42,554 nt of DNA from Streptosporangiales bacterium (GCA_009379995.1 WHSR01000042.1:1-42554), one strand, 5' to 3'. Counted from the stretch's first letter, positions 17,220-25,969 are shown. Notes: generated by a model not told the origin, from the letters alone. Numbers and translations: made by a program.

Positions 17220-18253
17220 CACGCCACCGGCAGCTCGTCGCAGGACACCTGCCGCCGCTCGTCCATGGAACGGTTGGTGGCCAGCACCGCCTGGAGCGCG
17301 CGTAGGCCGTCGCCCAGCGTGGTACGCGGTTCCTCCTCTCCGCGAGCCACCGCGACGAAATGCGCGTCCTCGGCGCGATATGCGACGGCGAACAACTCGC
17401 GCCAGCTGCGTACCGCATCGGTCTCCACAGTTCCGCGGCCGCTGAGCAGCAGCGGACCCCGCGCCGCCGGGTCACCGACCAGGATCGCGCCCTCGGAGCC
17501 GTAGACCTCGGCGCGTGCGTCGTACCCGTAGTCCGCGGGGCACGCGCCGTCGATCTGCGCGAGCGCGCCCCCGTCGAGTTCGAACGACGCCATCGCGACG
17601 TCGAGGAAACCCGGATGGCGTTCGGTGAGGTCGGGCCGTTTCGCGGCTCGCCCAACGGCCCACACGGAGGCGAACTCCTGGCCCGAAAGCCAGCGCACCG
17701 TGTCGAAGTCATGGGAGTTGACCTCCGCGAAGAGACCCAGCGAGCGGGCCGGATCCTGGGCCCACTCCGGCGGTAGGCCGGGACCACGTCCGGTGGAGCG
17801 GACCAGCAGCGGGGTACCGATGTCGCCGGCCTCGATCCGCTCGGCCGCACGACAGAATCCCGCGTCGAAGCGGCGCATGAACCCCATGAGGAAATGACAG
17901 TCGGACGCACGCGCCGCCCGTGCGATCTTCGCGGCCTCGTCGCCGGAGGACGCCAACGGCTTCTCACACAGCACGTGACGGCCCGCGTCGAGGGCCGCGA
18001 CCGCGACGTCGGCGTGAGTGAAGGTCGGCGACGCGATCACCACCGCGTCGACGTCCGCCTCGGCCGCCGCTCGTACCGGGTCGTCGTACACCTGCTCGCA
18101 TCCGAGCTCCGTGGCCGCGCGTTCCCGGGCGGCCGGATCCGGGTCGGCGACGGCCGCGAGCCGGGAGCCGGGAATCGTTCCCGCGTGGTTGCGGGCATGC
18201 ACCATGCCGGCCCGGCCCAGCCCGACGACGAGCACTCGAATCGTGTCACTCAT
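17219..18253 (-). CDS. Gfo/Idh/MocA family oxidoreductase
   Basis: 344 residues. The N-terminal Rossmann fold is VLVVGLGRAGMVHARNH (7-23), with VVIASPTFTHADVAVAALDAG leading to the diagnostic EKPLA (97-101). The C-terminal alpha/beta domain contains EVNSHDFDTVRWLSG, in which the His/Asp pair is the usual catalytic region. The family oxidises sugars and cyclitols (inositol, scyllo-inositol, glucose and their acids) with NAD(P). An ATGA overlap couples it to the preceding permease. In this operon it provides a second, mechanistically different dehydrogenase, possibly for an epimerisation by oxidation and re-reduction. Exact substrate unknown. Confidence 0.87.
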   Translation of the reverse strand: MSDTIRVLVVGLGRAGMVHARNHAGTIPGSRLAAVADPDPAARERAATELGCEQVYDDPVRAAAEADVDAVVIASPTFTHADVAVAALDAGRHVLCEKPLASSGDEAAKIARAARASDCHFLMGFMRRFDAGFCRAAERIEAGDIGTPLLVRSTGRGPGLPPEWAQDPARSLGLFAEVNSHDFDTVRWLSGQEFASVWAVGRAAKRPDLTERHPGFLDVAMASFELDGGALAQIDGACPADYGYDARAEVYGSEGAILVGDPAARGPLLLSGRGTVETDAVRSWRELFAVAYRAEDAHFVAVARGEEEPRTTLGDGLRALQAVLATNRSMDERRQVSCDELPVA

Positions 18254-19310
18254 GGTCGCTCCGTACGCATAGCACTTGCCTCCCGCGCCACGATCGCCCG
18301 TCTGCGCCATTGATCGAGGGCGACGACCGCCACGATGATCAGTCCGTTGACGACGCGCTGCCAGAACTCTTCGACACCGAGGATTTCCAGCCCGTTTTCG
18401 AGTACGCCGATAATAAGGACGCCGATAATCGTTCCGGCGATGCCGCCCTCTCCACCGAATAGGTTGGCCCCGCCGACGACCACCGCCGCGATCGACTGCA
18501 GCTCCATTCCCTCGCCCATAAGGGCATTCGCGCTCGCCTGCCGGCCCACGAGCATGAAGCCGGCGACCGCGGCGAGCATTCCGGAGAGAATGTAGACGCG
18601 CATCTTCACGCGTTCCACCCGGATACCGGAGACCCGCGCCGCCTCGCGGTTTCCGCCGATGGCGTACGCCGACCGGCCCTGCCTCGTACGGGTGAACACG
18701 AACCACGCGAAGATCGCGCACACGGCGGCGACGAGCGCGATCAAAGGAATCCCGAACAACGACTCGGTGCCGAGCGTCGACACCAGGCCGGGAATGGTTC
18801 GGCCCTCGACCGCCTGTGAATAGTCGGGTACCGGGAGCCCGTCGGTGACCAGCAGCGCCATCCCGCGGGCGGCCGCGAACATGCCGAGGGTGGCTACGAA
18901 ATCGGGTACCCGCCATTTCGTGATCACGTACCCGTTGAAGGCGCCGACCGCGAAACCCGCGGCGAGGCCCAACAGCAGGGCGAGCGGCTCCGGCCAACCC
19001 CAGTGGGCGAACGCCACCCCCATCAGGCTTCCCGACAGCGCCGCGGTCGCCGCCACCGACAGGTCGATGCCGCCGGAGATGATCACGATCGTCTGGCCGA
19101 TCGCCAGGATCGCCGGCACCGAGTACTGCCGGAGGATGTTCAGCGTGTTGCCGGTCGTCAGGAAGTCGGCGTGGCGATGAAGAACGCGAGGACGAGGACA
19201 AGCAGGATGCCGACGGCTCCGACCCGCCCGCCGGCCGCGGTGGCGCCCTTGACAGTGGCCTCCCGCACGCCCGTCGTGGCCCGGATGATTCGGCTTCTCG
19301 CCTCAGCCAT
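18250..19310 (-). pseudogene. CUT2 sugar ABC permease (RbsC-like) with a one-base frameshift
   Basis: The main frame (about 300 residues, ending 18250) is a clear RbsC-type permease: NTLNILRQYSVPAILAIGQT, ISGGIDLSVAATAALSG, the TRTRQGRSAYAIGGN cytoplasmic motif, GVLIIGVLENGLEILGV and ~8-9 membrane helices. Its true start is ATG 19310, with a perfect GGAGGTGTCC before it and an 8-base overlap with the ATPase gene. That frame encodes the basic N-terminus and first helix (GILLVLVLAFFIATP), then hits TGA at 19158. One base is missing around 19165-19170: restoring a G/C there gives the family-typical join FIATP-D-FLTTGN. Either the gene is broken or this is a sequencing error. The rest of the operon looks intact, which favours an error or a recent mutation. 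Confidence 0.75.
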
Positions 19311-20787
19311 GGACACCTCCCGCGGCCGCCATGATCTGGTCGTCGGACGCGTCCGCCGTTGCGGCGCGAACGATGCGGCCGCCGGCCATCACCAGTACGC
19401 GATGGGCGAGCGCCTTCGCTTCCTTGAGTTCCGACGTGAGGTACAAGATCGCGATGCCGTCGGCGGCGAGCTGGCGCACCAGCCGCATGATCTCCTCTTT
19501 CGCGCCGACGTCGATCCCGCGCATCGGGTCGTCCAGGACGAGCACGCGCACCCCCGAGCACAGCCATCGGGCCAGCACTACCTTCTGCTGGTTGCCTCCC
19601 GACAGGGTTCCGGCCGGCTGGTCGGGCGACGACGCACGAATGGCCAGTTCGTCGATGTAGCGACTCGCGAGCTCACGCTGTTTTCGTACGTCGAGCACCG
19701 GACCGCGACTCAGCCGCCCCATGGAGGCGAGGGTGATGTTCTCCGCCACGCTCATCGCCGGCACGATGCCGAGCGCCCGATCGTCGCCGAGATAGCCCAG
19801 CCCGGCCGCGACGGCATCGGCCGGCGACGTGATCCGTACCCGCTTGCCAGAGACCTCGACGGTGCCGGCGGCGTCCGGCTCCAGGCCGAAGAGGGTACGA
19901 GCGAGCCGCGTCCGCCCGGCGCCGACGAATCCGAAGACGCCTACCACTTCACCCTTGCGCAGCTCCAGGTCGACCGGTTGGAGTCTCGGCCGACAGGCCA
20001 GCCCGCGAGTGCGCAGGGCGAGGTCGCCGTCGGCCGCGGCGACCCTCTGGTCCGGCTGTGCGGAGATCCGGCGGCCGACCATCATCTGGGCCAGGTCGGC
20101 CTCCAGCACGTCCCCGGCGCGGACCGTGTCGACGGTACGACCGTCGCGCAGCACGGTGATCCGGTCCGCGACGCGGAGCACCTCGGCGAGCATGTGCGAG
20201 ACGTAGACGACGCCCACGCCCTCGGCGCGGAGCTCGTGGATGATGCCGAACAGCCGTTCCGCCTCCCGTTCGGAAAGCGCCGAGGTCGGCTCGTCCAGCA
20301 TCAGCAGGCGTACGTGGTCACAGAGCGCCTTCGCGATCTCCACGAGCTGGCGGTCGGCGATCCGCAGCGTGCGCACAGAGGTACGCGTGCGGACGTCGAG
20401 CCCGACCCGGGCCAGGTGCTGTGCGGCCTCCTCGTGCAGCCGGTCCCACCCGACGGTTCTGGTCCGGGTGAGCGGCCAACGGCCGAGGAGTACGTTCTCG
20501 CCGACCGACAGCGACGGCACCAGGCTGAGCTCCTGGTAGACGATGGCCACGCCGTGCTCGCGGGCCACCTGCGGACTGCCGAGCGGCAGCCGGCGCCCGT
20601 CCACGTCGATCTGCCCGGCGTCCGGGGTCACCGAACCGGCGATCACCTTCATCAGCGTCGATTTGCCCGCGCCGTTCTCGCCCAGCAGGGCGTGGACCTC
20701 GCCGGGCTCGACCGCGAAGTCGACACCGCCGAGCGCGACGGCCCCGGGGTACGTCTTGCGCACAGTGCGCACGTCGAGCAGCGTCAT
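19303..20787 (-). CDS. CUT2 sugar ABC transporter ATP-binding protein (RbsA-like, two ABC domains)
   Basis: 494 residues with two fused nucleotide-binding domains. First: Walker A GENGAGKST (36-44), Walker B LLMLDEPTSALS, and a degenerate signature ahead of RQLVEIAKAL. Second: degenerate Walker A GFVGAGRTRLA, intact signature LSGGNQQKVVLARWL, and VLVLDDPMRGIDVGAKEE. This mix is typical of ribose/xylose/galactose-type importers. Start ATG 20787, four bases after the binding-protein stop. It energises uptake with the membrane subunit encoded just downstream. Confidence 0.9.
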   Translation of the reverse strand: MTLLDVRTVRKTYPGAVALGGVDFAVEPGEVHALLGENGAGKSTLMKVIAGSVTPDAGQIDVDGRRLPLGSPQVAREHGVAIVYQELSLVPSLSVGENVLLGRWPLTRTRTVGWDRLHEEAAQHLARVGLDVRTRTSVRTLRIADRQLVEIAKALCDHVRLLMLDEPTSALSEREAERLFGIIHELRAEGVGVVYVSHMLAEVLRVADRITVLRDGRTVDTVRAGDVLEADLAQMMVGRRISAQPDQRVAAADGDLALRTRGLACRPRLQPVDLELRKGEVVGVFGFVGAGRTRLARTLFGLEPDAAGTVEVSGKRVRITSPADAVAAGLGYLGDDRALGIVPAMSVAENITLASMGRLSRGPVLDVRKQRELASRYIDELAIRASSPDQPAGTLSGGNQQKVVLARWLCSGVRVLVLDDPMRGIDVGAKEEIMRLVRQLAADGIAILYLTSELKEAKALAHRVLVMAGGRIVRAATADASDDQIMAAAGGVHG

Positions 20788-20791
20788 GGCA

Positions 20792-21955
20792 TCACCGGCA
20801 ATTCGCCTTGATCTGGTCCCACTTGATCGGCGGGAGCTCGATGTCCGGGTAGAACAGCTGGGCGTTACCCTTCCACACGGTCCGCGGCCGGATGTCGACC
20901 TGCTTTGGTACGTCCTGACCGCACGCGAGCTGGACACCCACCTGCGTACCGAACCAGCCCCATTCGGCGAAGCCGTGGTGGGTCTCGGCGACGATCTTGC
21001 CCGCCTTGATCGCGTTCACCGACTCCGGCGTCACGTCGTTGGTGAAGACCGCGACCTTGCCGGGTGGTGCCGTGGTGCCGGTAGCGAGCACGGCCTTGCG
21101 TTCGGCCGTCAGCATCGCGCCCAGACCCATCTCGTTGGACGCGGCCCAGATGAAGTCCAGCCCGTCGGCGCCGAACCGGGAAAGCAACGTCTCGGTCGCC
21201 TTCACACCCTTCTCCCGGTTCCAGTCCGCCGCGATCGGCGCGCCCTGAAGCTTGATGCCGGGGTAGGAGTCGGCGACACTATGAAATCCATTGAGGCGTT
21301 CCTGGGAGAACAGCGTTCCGGCGACGCCTTCGATGATTGCCCCGGACGCCTGCGACTGCTCCTTGTCGACATTCTCGTACGTCTTCTCCCACCACTTACG
21401 GTCCAGGTAGGTGTCGGGCTGGACATCGACCTTCGGTCCGCTGCCCAGGACGCCCGGGCCGCCGAAATAGTCGAGTATGGAATACGCTGAAACCGCCGCC
21501 GCGTCGGCATTGTCGAAACCGATGTAGCTGGCTATCTCGACGTCGGGTTGATTCTCCAGGAGGTTCACCAGGATCACCGGGATACCGGCCTCGTTGGCCC
21601 GGCGAATCGCCGGCTTGATCGCTTCCACGTCGACCGGGGAGATCGCGATCACGTCGACGTTCTGCGAGACGAAGTCCTCGATGATCGCGACCTGCTCGGC
21701 GAACGCGGTGTGGGCGGAAGGCGCGCGGCTGAGCACTTCGACGTTGAACCCGTGTTTGTTCGCGTCCTCGGCGCCCGCCTGAAAGAATTCGGTGGCGGTC
21801 TTGTAGACACCGGTGATGTCGCCCGGCGTCCACCCGATCACGATCTCTTCCTGGTGCCGAACACTCGATTCGCCGTCGCCACCTCGACCGCAACCGACGG
21901 CGGCCACCACGACGGCGAGGAGTGCTACGAGGAGCCTTGTGGTACGAGGTCGCAT
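20792..21955 (-). CDS. Sugar-binding lipoprotein (RbsB/periplasmic-binding-protein-4 type)
   Basis: 387 residues. The signal sequence ends in a lipobox with lipidated Cys22 (VVAAVGC). The body has the type-I binding-protein pattern IVIGWTPGDITGVYKTATEFF, VEVLSR, then FVSQNVDVIAISPVDVEAIKPAI, EAGIPVILVN, DFIWAASNEMGLGAML and the closing VAVFTNDVTPESVNAI. It is longer than RbsB (~295), nearer to the ABC-type sugar binders of rhamnose/autoinducer-like or polyol systems. Start ATG 21955, with GAGGAGGG upstream. It delivers the unknown sugar or polyol to the RbsA/RbsC-like pair downstream. Confidence 0.87.
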   Translation of the reverse strand: MRPRTTRLLVALLAVVVAAVGCGRGGDGESSVRHQEEIVIGWTPGDITGVYKTATEFFQAGAEDANKHGFNVEVLSRAPSAHTAFAEQVAIIEDFVSQNVDVIAISPVDVEAIKPAIRRANEAGIPVILVNLLENQPDVEIASYIGFDNADAAAVSAYSILDYFGGPGVLGSGPKVDVQPDTYLDRKWWEKTYENVDKEQSQASGAIIEGVAGTLFSQERLNGFHSVADSYPGIKLQGAPIAADWNREKGVKATETLLSRFGADGLDFIWAASNEMGLGAMLTAERKAVLATGTTAPPGKVAVFTNDVTPESVNAIKAGKIVAETHHGFAEWGWFGTQVGVQLACGQDVPKQVDIRPRTVWKGNAQLFYPDIELPPIKWDQIKANCR

Positions 21956-21968
21956 ACTGCTTCCCTCC

Positions 21969-22709
21969 TCACATAGCGGTGTAACCCCCGTCGATCACCA
22001 ATTCCGATCCAGTCATGTATCCGGCGTCGTCACCCGCGGCAAAAACGATCGCCGCGGCGATTTCCTCGGGCCTGCCCAGGCGTTTCGCCGGCCGGATGGA
22101 CGTGAGCCGGTGTTCCAATGCCGCGGGATCTTCCGCGGTGGCGATGGCGTTTTCGACCAGCGGCGTACGCGTCGTACCAGGGCAGACACTCACCGCGCGA
22201 ATCCCATCGCCCGCATGGTCGACCGCGAGCGACTTCGAGAACATCAGCAGTGCGGCCTTCGACACGTTGTAGGCGACCTGGCCGGGCAGTGCGACCAGGC
22301 CCGCTTCGCTGCTGACGTTGATGACGACGCCGCCTCCCGACGCTCGCATCGCGGGGATCGCCGCGCGGGTGAGCAGCATCGCCGCCCGCAGGTTGATCCC
22401 CATCAGCCGGTCCAACTCCTCGGGCCCGGTCTCTTCCGTGGTCGCGAGGACGTAGATGCCCGCGTTGTTGACGAGCACGTCGAGTCGCCCGGTCTCGTCC
22501 ACGGCGGTGCGGACGACCTGCTCGGGGGCGCCGGCTCTGGTGAGATCTTCGCCGAGGAACGTGCCACCGGACCCGAGCGCCTCGGCGACCTCCTTGCCGC
22601 GTGCGGGATCGCGGCCGTTCGCCAACACCCAATAACCTGCGTCGCGCAGCGCCAGGGCGGCGGCGCGGCCGATGCCGCTGGTCGCTCCGGTGACGATCGC
22701 GGTCTTCAT
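21969..22709 (-). CDS. SDR-family oxidoreductase
   Basis: 246 residues, a classical short-chain dehydrogenase. Motifs are TGATSGIG (7-14) for the cofactor, LVNNAGIYVLA, the catalytic INVSSEAGL serine region with YNVSK, and VCPGTTRTPLVE, closing GSELVIDGGYTAM. It probably oxidises or reduces a sugar or polyol with NAD(P). It is the second gene of the operon: its ATG (22709) overlaps the regulator's stop (ATGA), and the sugar-binding lipoprotein follows within 13 bases. It is one of three different dehydrogenases in the same transcript. Confidence 0.87.
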   Translation of the reverse strand: MKTAIVTGATSGIGRAAALALRDAGYWVLANGRDPARGKEVAEALGSGGTFLGEDLTRAGAPEQVVRTAVDETGRLDVLVNNAGIYVLATTEETGPEELDRLMGINLRAAMLLTRAAIPAMRASGGGVVINVSSEAGLVALPGQVAYNVSKAALLMFSKSLAVDHAGDGIRAVSVCPGTTRTPLVENAIATAEDPAALEHRLTSIRPAKRLGRPEEIAAAIVFAAGDDAGYMTGSELVIDGGYTAM

Positions 22710-23509
22710 CGCATACCACTCCGTAGCAAGGGCGAGTCGAGACCAGACTGGGTCATGAACTCGTGCGGAACCGCCTGGATCTCGATCTTGGTCCGGTCCG
22801 AGCGGTGCCACGCGCGATAGCACTCGAATGGGCGCCGGTCGGATCCCCACGACACCGACTCGACGAACAGCAACGGCGCTCCGCGTTCCACATCGAGCAG
22901 CCGAGCCAGCTCGGCGTGCGCGACGACCGCTTCGACCACGCGCCGGCCACCGACGACGGTGAGGCCCGCCCGCTCCTCCAGGGTCCGGTAGAGCGAGCCG
23001 CTATCGAGGTCGGCGCCCTCGATCACCTCGGCGAGCGCCGCCGGGAGGTAGGTGACCACGTACATCGCCGGGACTTGGTCCACCCAGCGAAGCCGCTCCA
23101 GCGTCGTGCCCTCCGCACCCGATGGAAGCTGCAGCGCGTCCACCGCCCACTGCGGCAACGGTCCGGACTCGTTGCGCAGCACTCGTGAGGTCACCGTGTG
23201 GCCGGCTCGCACGGCGTCCTCGTAGAAACCGAGTGAGGACTGCAGCAGCCAGCCGGACTTCCGCCGGTCGGCCACGAAGCTGCCGCGTCCCTTCTCCTTA
23301 CGGATCACGCCCTCGACCTCCAGCTCGGCGAGGGCCTGCCGGACGGTGGTCCGCGAGACGTCGAAGTGCTGGCAGATATCCGGCTCGGACGGCAGGCGGG
23401 TACCCGGCTCCCAGCGGCCGCTGTCGATCTCCTCCGACAAGATCTTCTTGAGTTGGAAGTAGAAGGGGATCGGTGTCTCGCGGTCGATCACGGAACGTGG
23501 AAGGGACAT
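22706..23509 (-). CDS. GntR/HutC-type regulator (UTRA domain)
   Basis: 267 residues. The N-terminal winged helix has PIPFYFQLKKILSEEIDSGR, LPSEPDICQHFDVSRTTVRQ and ALAELEVEGVIRKEKGRGSF. A UTRA effector domain follows (residues ~90-250), with LERLRWVDQVPAMYVVTYL and LFVESVSWGSDRRPFECYRAWHR split along it. UTRA domains bind small ligands, here probably the operon's sugar or its phosphate. It is the first gene of the nine-gene operon, with an 8-bp-spaced perfect inverted repeat 10 bases upstream of its start, so autoregulation of the whole unit is likely. Confidence 0.88.
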   Translation of the reverse strand: MSLPRSVIDRETPIPFYFQLKKILSEEIDSGRWEPGTRLPSEPDICQHFDVSRTTVRQALAELEVEGVIRKEKGRGSFVADRRKSGWLLQSSLGFYEDAVRAGHTVTSRVLRNESGPLPQWAVDALQLPSGAEGTTLERLRWVDQVPAMYVVTYLPAALAEVIEGADLDSGSLYRTLEERAGLTVVGGRRVVEAVVAHAELARLLDVERGAPLLFVESVSWGSDRRPFECYRAWHRSDRTKIEIQAVPHEFMTQSGLDSPLLRSGMR

Positions 23510-23518
23510 GTTGAGATC

Positions 23519-23546
23519 CCGTCATCCTATGCCTACAGGATGACGG
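23519..23546. promoter_or_regulatory. Candidate GntR operator of the sugar operon
   Basis: Perfect inverted repeat with 10-bp arms, CCGTCATCCT (23519-23528) and AGGATGACGG (23537-23546), separated by 8 bases. It begins 10 bases upstream of the regulator's start codon. Size and position fit an autoregulatory operator. A weaker dyad, CGTAGG / CCTACG, lies farther upstream at 23664-23682. Confidence 0.65.
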
Positions 23547-23752
23547 TAAGGCAGACGTCTCGAGGCAGCAAGATCTCTGATGTGTCCGTATCCGGTCGTG
23601 CCCCGATCGCTGGCGCGGCCAACCGCGCTCGGCACATCTGAACTGGCGTGTCAGTGGCGTGAGCGTAGGGTATTAGCCTACGAAGGTGACGATGATGGCC
23701 CACACTACGGCGCGAGTTCCCCCCGAATTGCTCCGCCGTCTCGTGCGAACGT

Positions 23753-24328
23753 TCAGTCGGTGACGCGCAGGACGCGGAGCTGATCGGCGAGCATTCGGTA
23801 GTACCCGACGAGGGTGACGAGCTCGTACAGGCGGGTAAGACCGAGGACCCGGACCGCCTCGGCGAAACGGTCATCGGTCAGGTCTCCCGTAGCGACAAAC
23901 TCCCGTGTCACGGTGAGGACGGCGTCTTCGACCGGATCCTCGAACGAGGATGCGGCGCCTGTGCGGATGCCGTCCAGGTCGTCCTCGGTCAGGCCCGCCT
24001 CCCGACCGATGTGGCTGTGCGCCTTCCACTCGAACTCCGAGCGTTCGTGGGCGGCCACCACGAGGATCGCGATCTCCCGCTGCCGGGCGGTGAACTCGGT
24101 CTGAAACCGGACGGCGGCGCCCAGTTCCTGCAGCGCGTTCCCCAGCTTCGGGCTGAACAGCATGGCGTTGAACGGACCGCGCAACCGGCCCTCGTCGTCG
24201 GTCAGCGGGAACGGGCGAGGCACGTTCGCGCGTGGCCCGCTGAGTACACGGTCGTAGAGTTCACGCTGCTCGGCGTTCATATCGCCGGGCCGCAGCGCGT
24301 CCACCCGGGCATGCATGCTTTCCGCCAT
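23753..24328 (-). CDS. Carboxymuconolactone decarboxylase-like protein
   Basis: 191 residues, with the AhpD/CMD-type helical fold. The N-terminus VDALRPGDMNAEQRELYDRV is typical of the subgroup, followed by GPFNAMLFSPKLGNALQELG, the core RQREIAILVVAAHERSEFEW and AHSHIGREAGL, and a closing LYELVTLVGYYRMLADQL. The CxxC pair of peroxidase-type AhpD is absent, so a decarboxylase, isomerase or unknown activity is more likely. Start ATG 24328. It diverges from the MaoC-like gene across only 24 bases, and the two probably share one regulatory region and pathway. Confidence 0.8.
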   Translation of the reverse strand: MAESMHARVDALRPGDMNAEQRELYDRVLSGPRANVPRPFPLTDDEGRLRGPFNAMLFSPKLGNALQELGAAVRFQTEFTARQREIAILVVAAHERSEFEWKAHSHIGREAGLTEDDLDGIRTGAASSFEDPVEDAVLTVTREFVATGDLTDDRFAEAVRVLGLTRLYELVTLVGYYRMLADQLRVLRVTD

Positions 24329-24338
24329 CGTGCCCGCA

Positions 24339-24346
24339 AATATAGT
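24339..24346. promoter_or_regulatory. Overlapping divergent -10 boxes (leaderless starts)
   Basis: The 24-base gap between start codons contains TATAGT (24341-24346, plus strand), six bases before the ATG at 24353. On the other strand it contains TATATT (24339-24344), ten bases before the ATG at 24328. This spacing suggests leaderless or nearly leaderless mRNAs from two overlapping promoters. No ribosome-binding sites are visible for either gene. Confidence 0.5.
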
Positions 24347-24352
24347 CGATCT

Positions 24353-25252
24353 ATGCCCTTGCTGACCTCTTCCGTGGGGCGACGCAGCCGCCCGGTGCGC
24401 CACCATGTCGACCCACGCTGGACGATGGCCTTTGCGGCGGCCCTGGGTGACATGGACCCGCACTACCTCGACAACCGCGCCGGCAGAGCCGTCGTCGCCC
24501 ACCCCATGTTTCCGAACTGTCTGGAGTGGGGCACCTTCCAGGAGGCAGGCGTACCCGGGTCGGAAACGCTGGACGACGACGAGGCCGTACGGGCCGTGCA
24601 CGGCACCTACGAGCTCGAGCTGTCCCGGCCGCTGTGGTCCGGGGAGGTTCTGACCTCGCAGGTGTCGGTCGAGGTCGTGGAGCGGCGCCGGCCGGGCGGA
24701 TATCGGGTGGTACGGATCGACGGCACCGACGAGGCCGGCACCCCGGTTTGGGTGGGCCGGTGGGGTCAGCTCTATCTCGGCATCGACGTGGACGACGACG
24801 CCGGCACGTCCGCCGCCGCCGCGAACCCGGCGGCCGCCGGCGTCGCGAGCGGTACACCCGGCGACCCACAAAAGGAGGGCGTCGAGTCGGAGACCACGAT
24901 CCCGCTGCCGGCCAACTTCGCGCACACCTACACCGAGTGCGCTCGCATCTGGAATCCCATCCACACCGACGCCGGCGTCGCGGAGCGGGCCGGCCTACCG
25001 GGCCCCATCCTGCACGGCTCGGCCACCCTTGCGGTGGCGGTCTCCCGCGTCGTCGCCGACCACGCGGGAGGCGACCCCACCCAGGTACGGCGCATCGTCG
25101 GCCGGTTCGGCGCCATGGTGCGCCTGCCGTCCGAGCTCCGGCTGCAGGTGACCTCCGTGACGCCGCGGGCGGGCCGGCGAGCGGTCACGTTCCACGTCCT
25201 CAACGCCGACGGCGGACAGGCGGTCCGCGACGGGCTGGTCGAACTGGGGTAA
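24353..25252 (+). CDS. Two-domain MaoC-like dehydratase
   Basis: 299 residues with two hotdog domains. The N-terminal half is the FAS1/MaoC-N type (WTMAFAAALGDMDPHYLDN, then VVAHPMFPNCLEWGTFQ). The C-terminal half carries the active hydratase-2 motif (ARIWNPIHTDAGVAERAGLP, then ILHG), with the catalytic Asn/His/Asp in place. A Gly/Ala-rich linker (residues ~150-185) joins them. It probably hydrates or dehydrates an enoyl-thioester in the cytoplasm. Start ATG 24353 has no ribosome site but has a -10 box six bases upstream, pointing to a leaderless message. It is paired with the divergent CMD-like gene. Confidence 0.83.
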   Translation: MPLLTSSVGRRSRPVRHHVDPRWTMAFAAALGDMDPHYLDNRAGRAVVAHPMFPNCLEWGTFQEAGVPGSETLDDDEAVRAVHGTYELELSRPLWSGEVLTSQVSVEVVERRRPGGYRVVRIDGTDEAGTPVWVGRWGQLYLGIDVDDDAGTSAAAANPAAAGVASGTPGDPQKEGVESETTIPLPANFAHTYTECARIWNPIHTDAGVAERAGLPGPILHGSATLAVAVSRVVADHAGGDPTQVRRIVGRFGAMVRLPSELRLQVTSVTPRAGRRAVTFHVLNADGGQAVRDGLVELG

Positions 25253-25583
25253 GCCGGGCCGCCAATTTCGTTCAGTTGTCCGGAGCAAGCAGGAGCGGCA
25301 GCTTCCCCCGGAGCCCGTACAACCCGATCGGACCCGAAGGGATCACGTGTACTCACGCCATGCCCAGGGACAGGCGGTGCGGAAGAGTTAAAGGTCGCCG
25401 ACGCACATCCGGCCACCGCCCCACTGCGGGCGCGGCCGTCCGTCACGCAGCCGTCGACGCTCGACCCACCGGTCATGCAGCCAAACGATGAGGTAAGCCA
25501 CTGGGGAGACCACTGTCATCCGGCACCACCGTCCTCGCCCCTGAGTCTCCCGACCGCGCCCACCCCATCAAGAACGCCCTTCT

Positions 25584-25844
25584 CTAAGGGTGGCGCGAGC
25601 GACGCCTGCGAGCCGGACGAGACTCGTCGGCGCGTTCGGCTTCGCGTACTCCGGAGGCATCCGGCGGGAGGGTGTCGGGGTGATCGGATGCCGCGCCCGG
25701 AACCCCCGTCCCGCTTCGCTCCTCGTCACGGCGTTCTTCCGGAACCGTCCGGCCCTCGGCGTCGGCCCCGCGAAGGACCGGTGCGAATTCCTCGTCCCGC
25801 GGGTTCTCCGGCTCGTGTTCCGCGTCCTCGTGTCGCCTGCTCAT
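25584..25844 (-). CDS. Possible small charged hypothetical protein
   Basis: Open frame of 86 codons from ATG 25844. The product is highly charged and probably disordered (MSRRHEDAEHEPENPRDEEF at the start, an Arg-rich end). Third-position G+C is moderate, not decisive. No strong ribosome site is seen and no family is recognised. It could be real or chance. Confidence 0.25.
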   Translation of the reverse strand: MSRRHEDAEHEPENPRDEEFAPVLRGADAEGRTVPEERRDEERSGTGVPGAASDHPDTLPPDASGVREAERADESRPARRRRSRHP

Positions 25845-25969
25845 GGCCGGGACCGTACCCACCACGGGTGCGGACATTTCGCCCCGAGGGACGGCGAACC
25901 ATGCCTGACATCTCCGCAGGTGGCTCCCTGTCGGGGGGCCGGGGGATCGGGGGAGTCGGGGAACACGTC

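Noticed and set aside
19158..19310. Programmed frameshift or a separate 50-residue membrane peptide at the permease start
   Set aside because: No slippery heptamer or downstream structure is apparent; the sequence is simply the permease N-terminus with one base lost.
23533..23874. Minus-strand 113-codon frame between the regulator and the CMD-like gene
   Set aside because: Overlaps the operator region and the 3' end of the CMD-like gene; product is Ser/Arg-rich and random in appearance.
25388..25501. 37-codon minus-strand frame (GTG start) encoding VWLHDRWVERRRLRDGR and a short tail
   Set aside because: It reads somewhat like protein, but is very short, lacks a ribosome site and matches no family I know.
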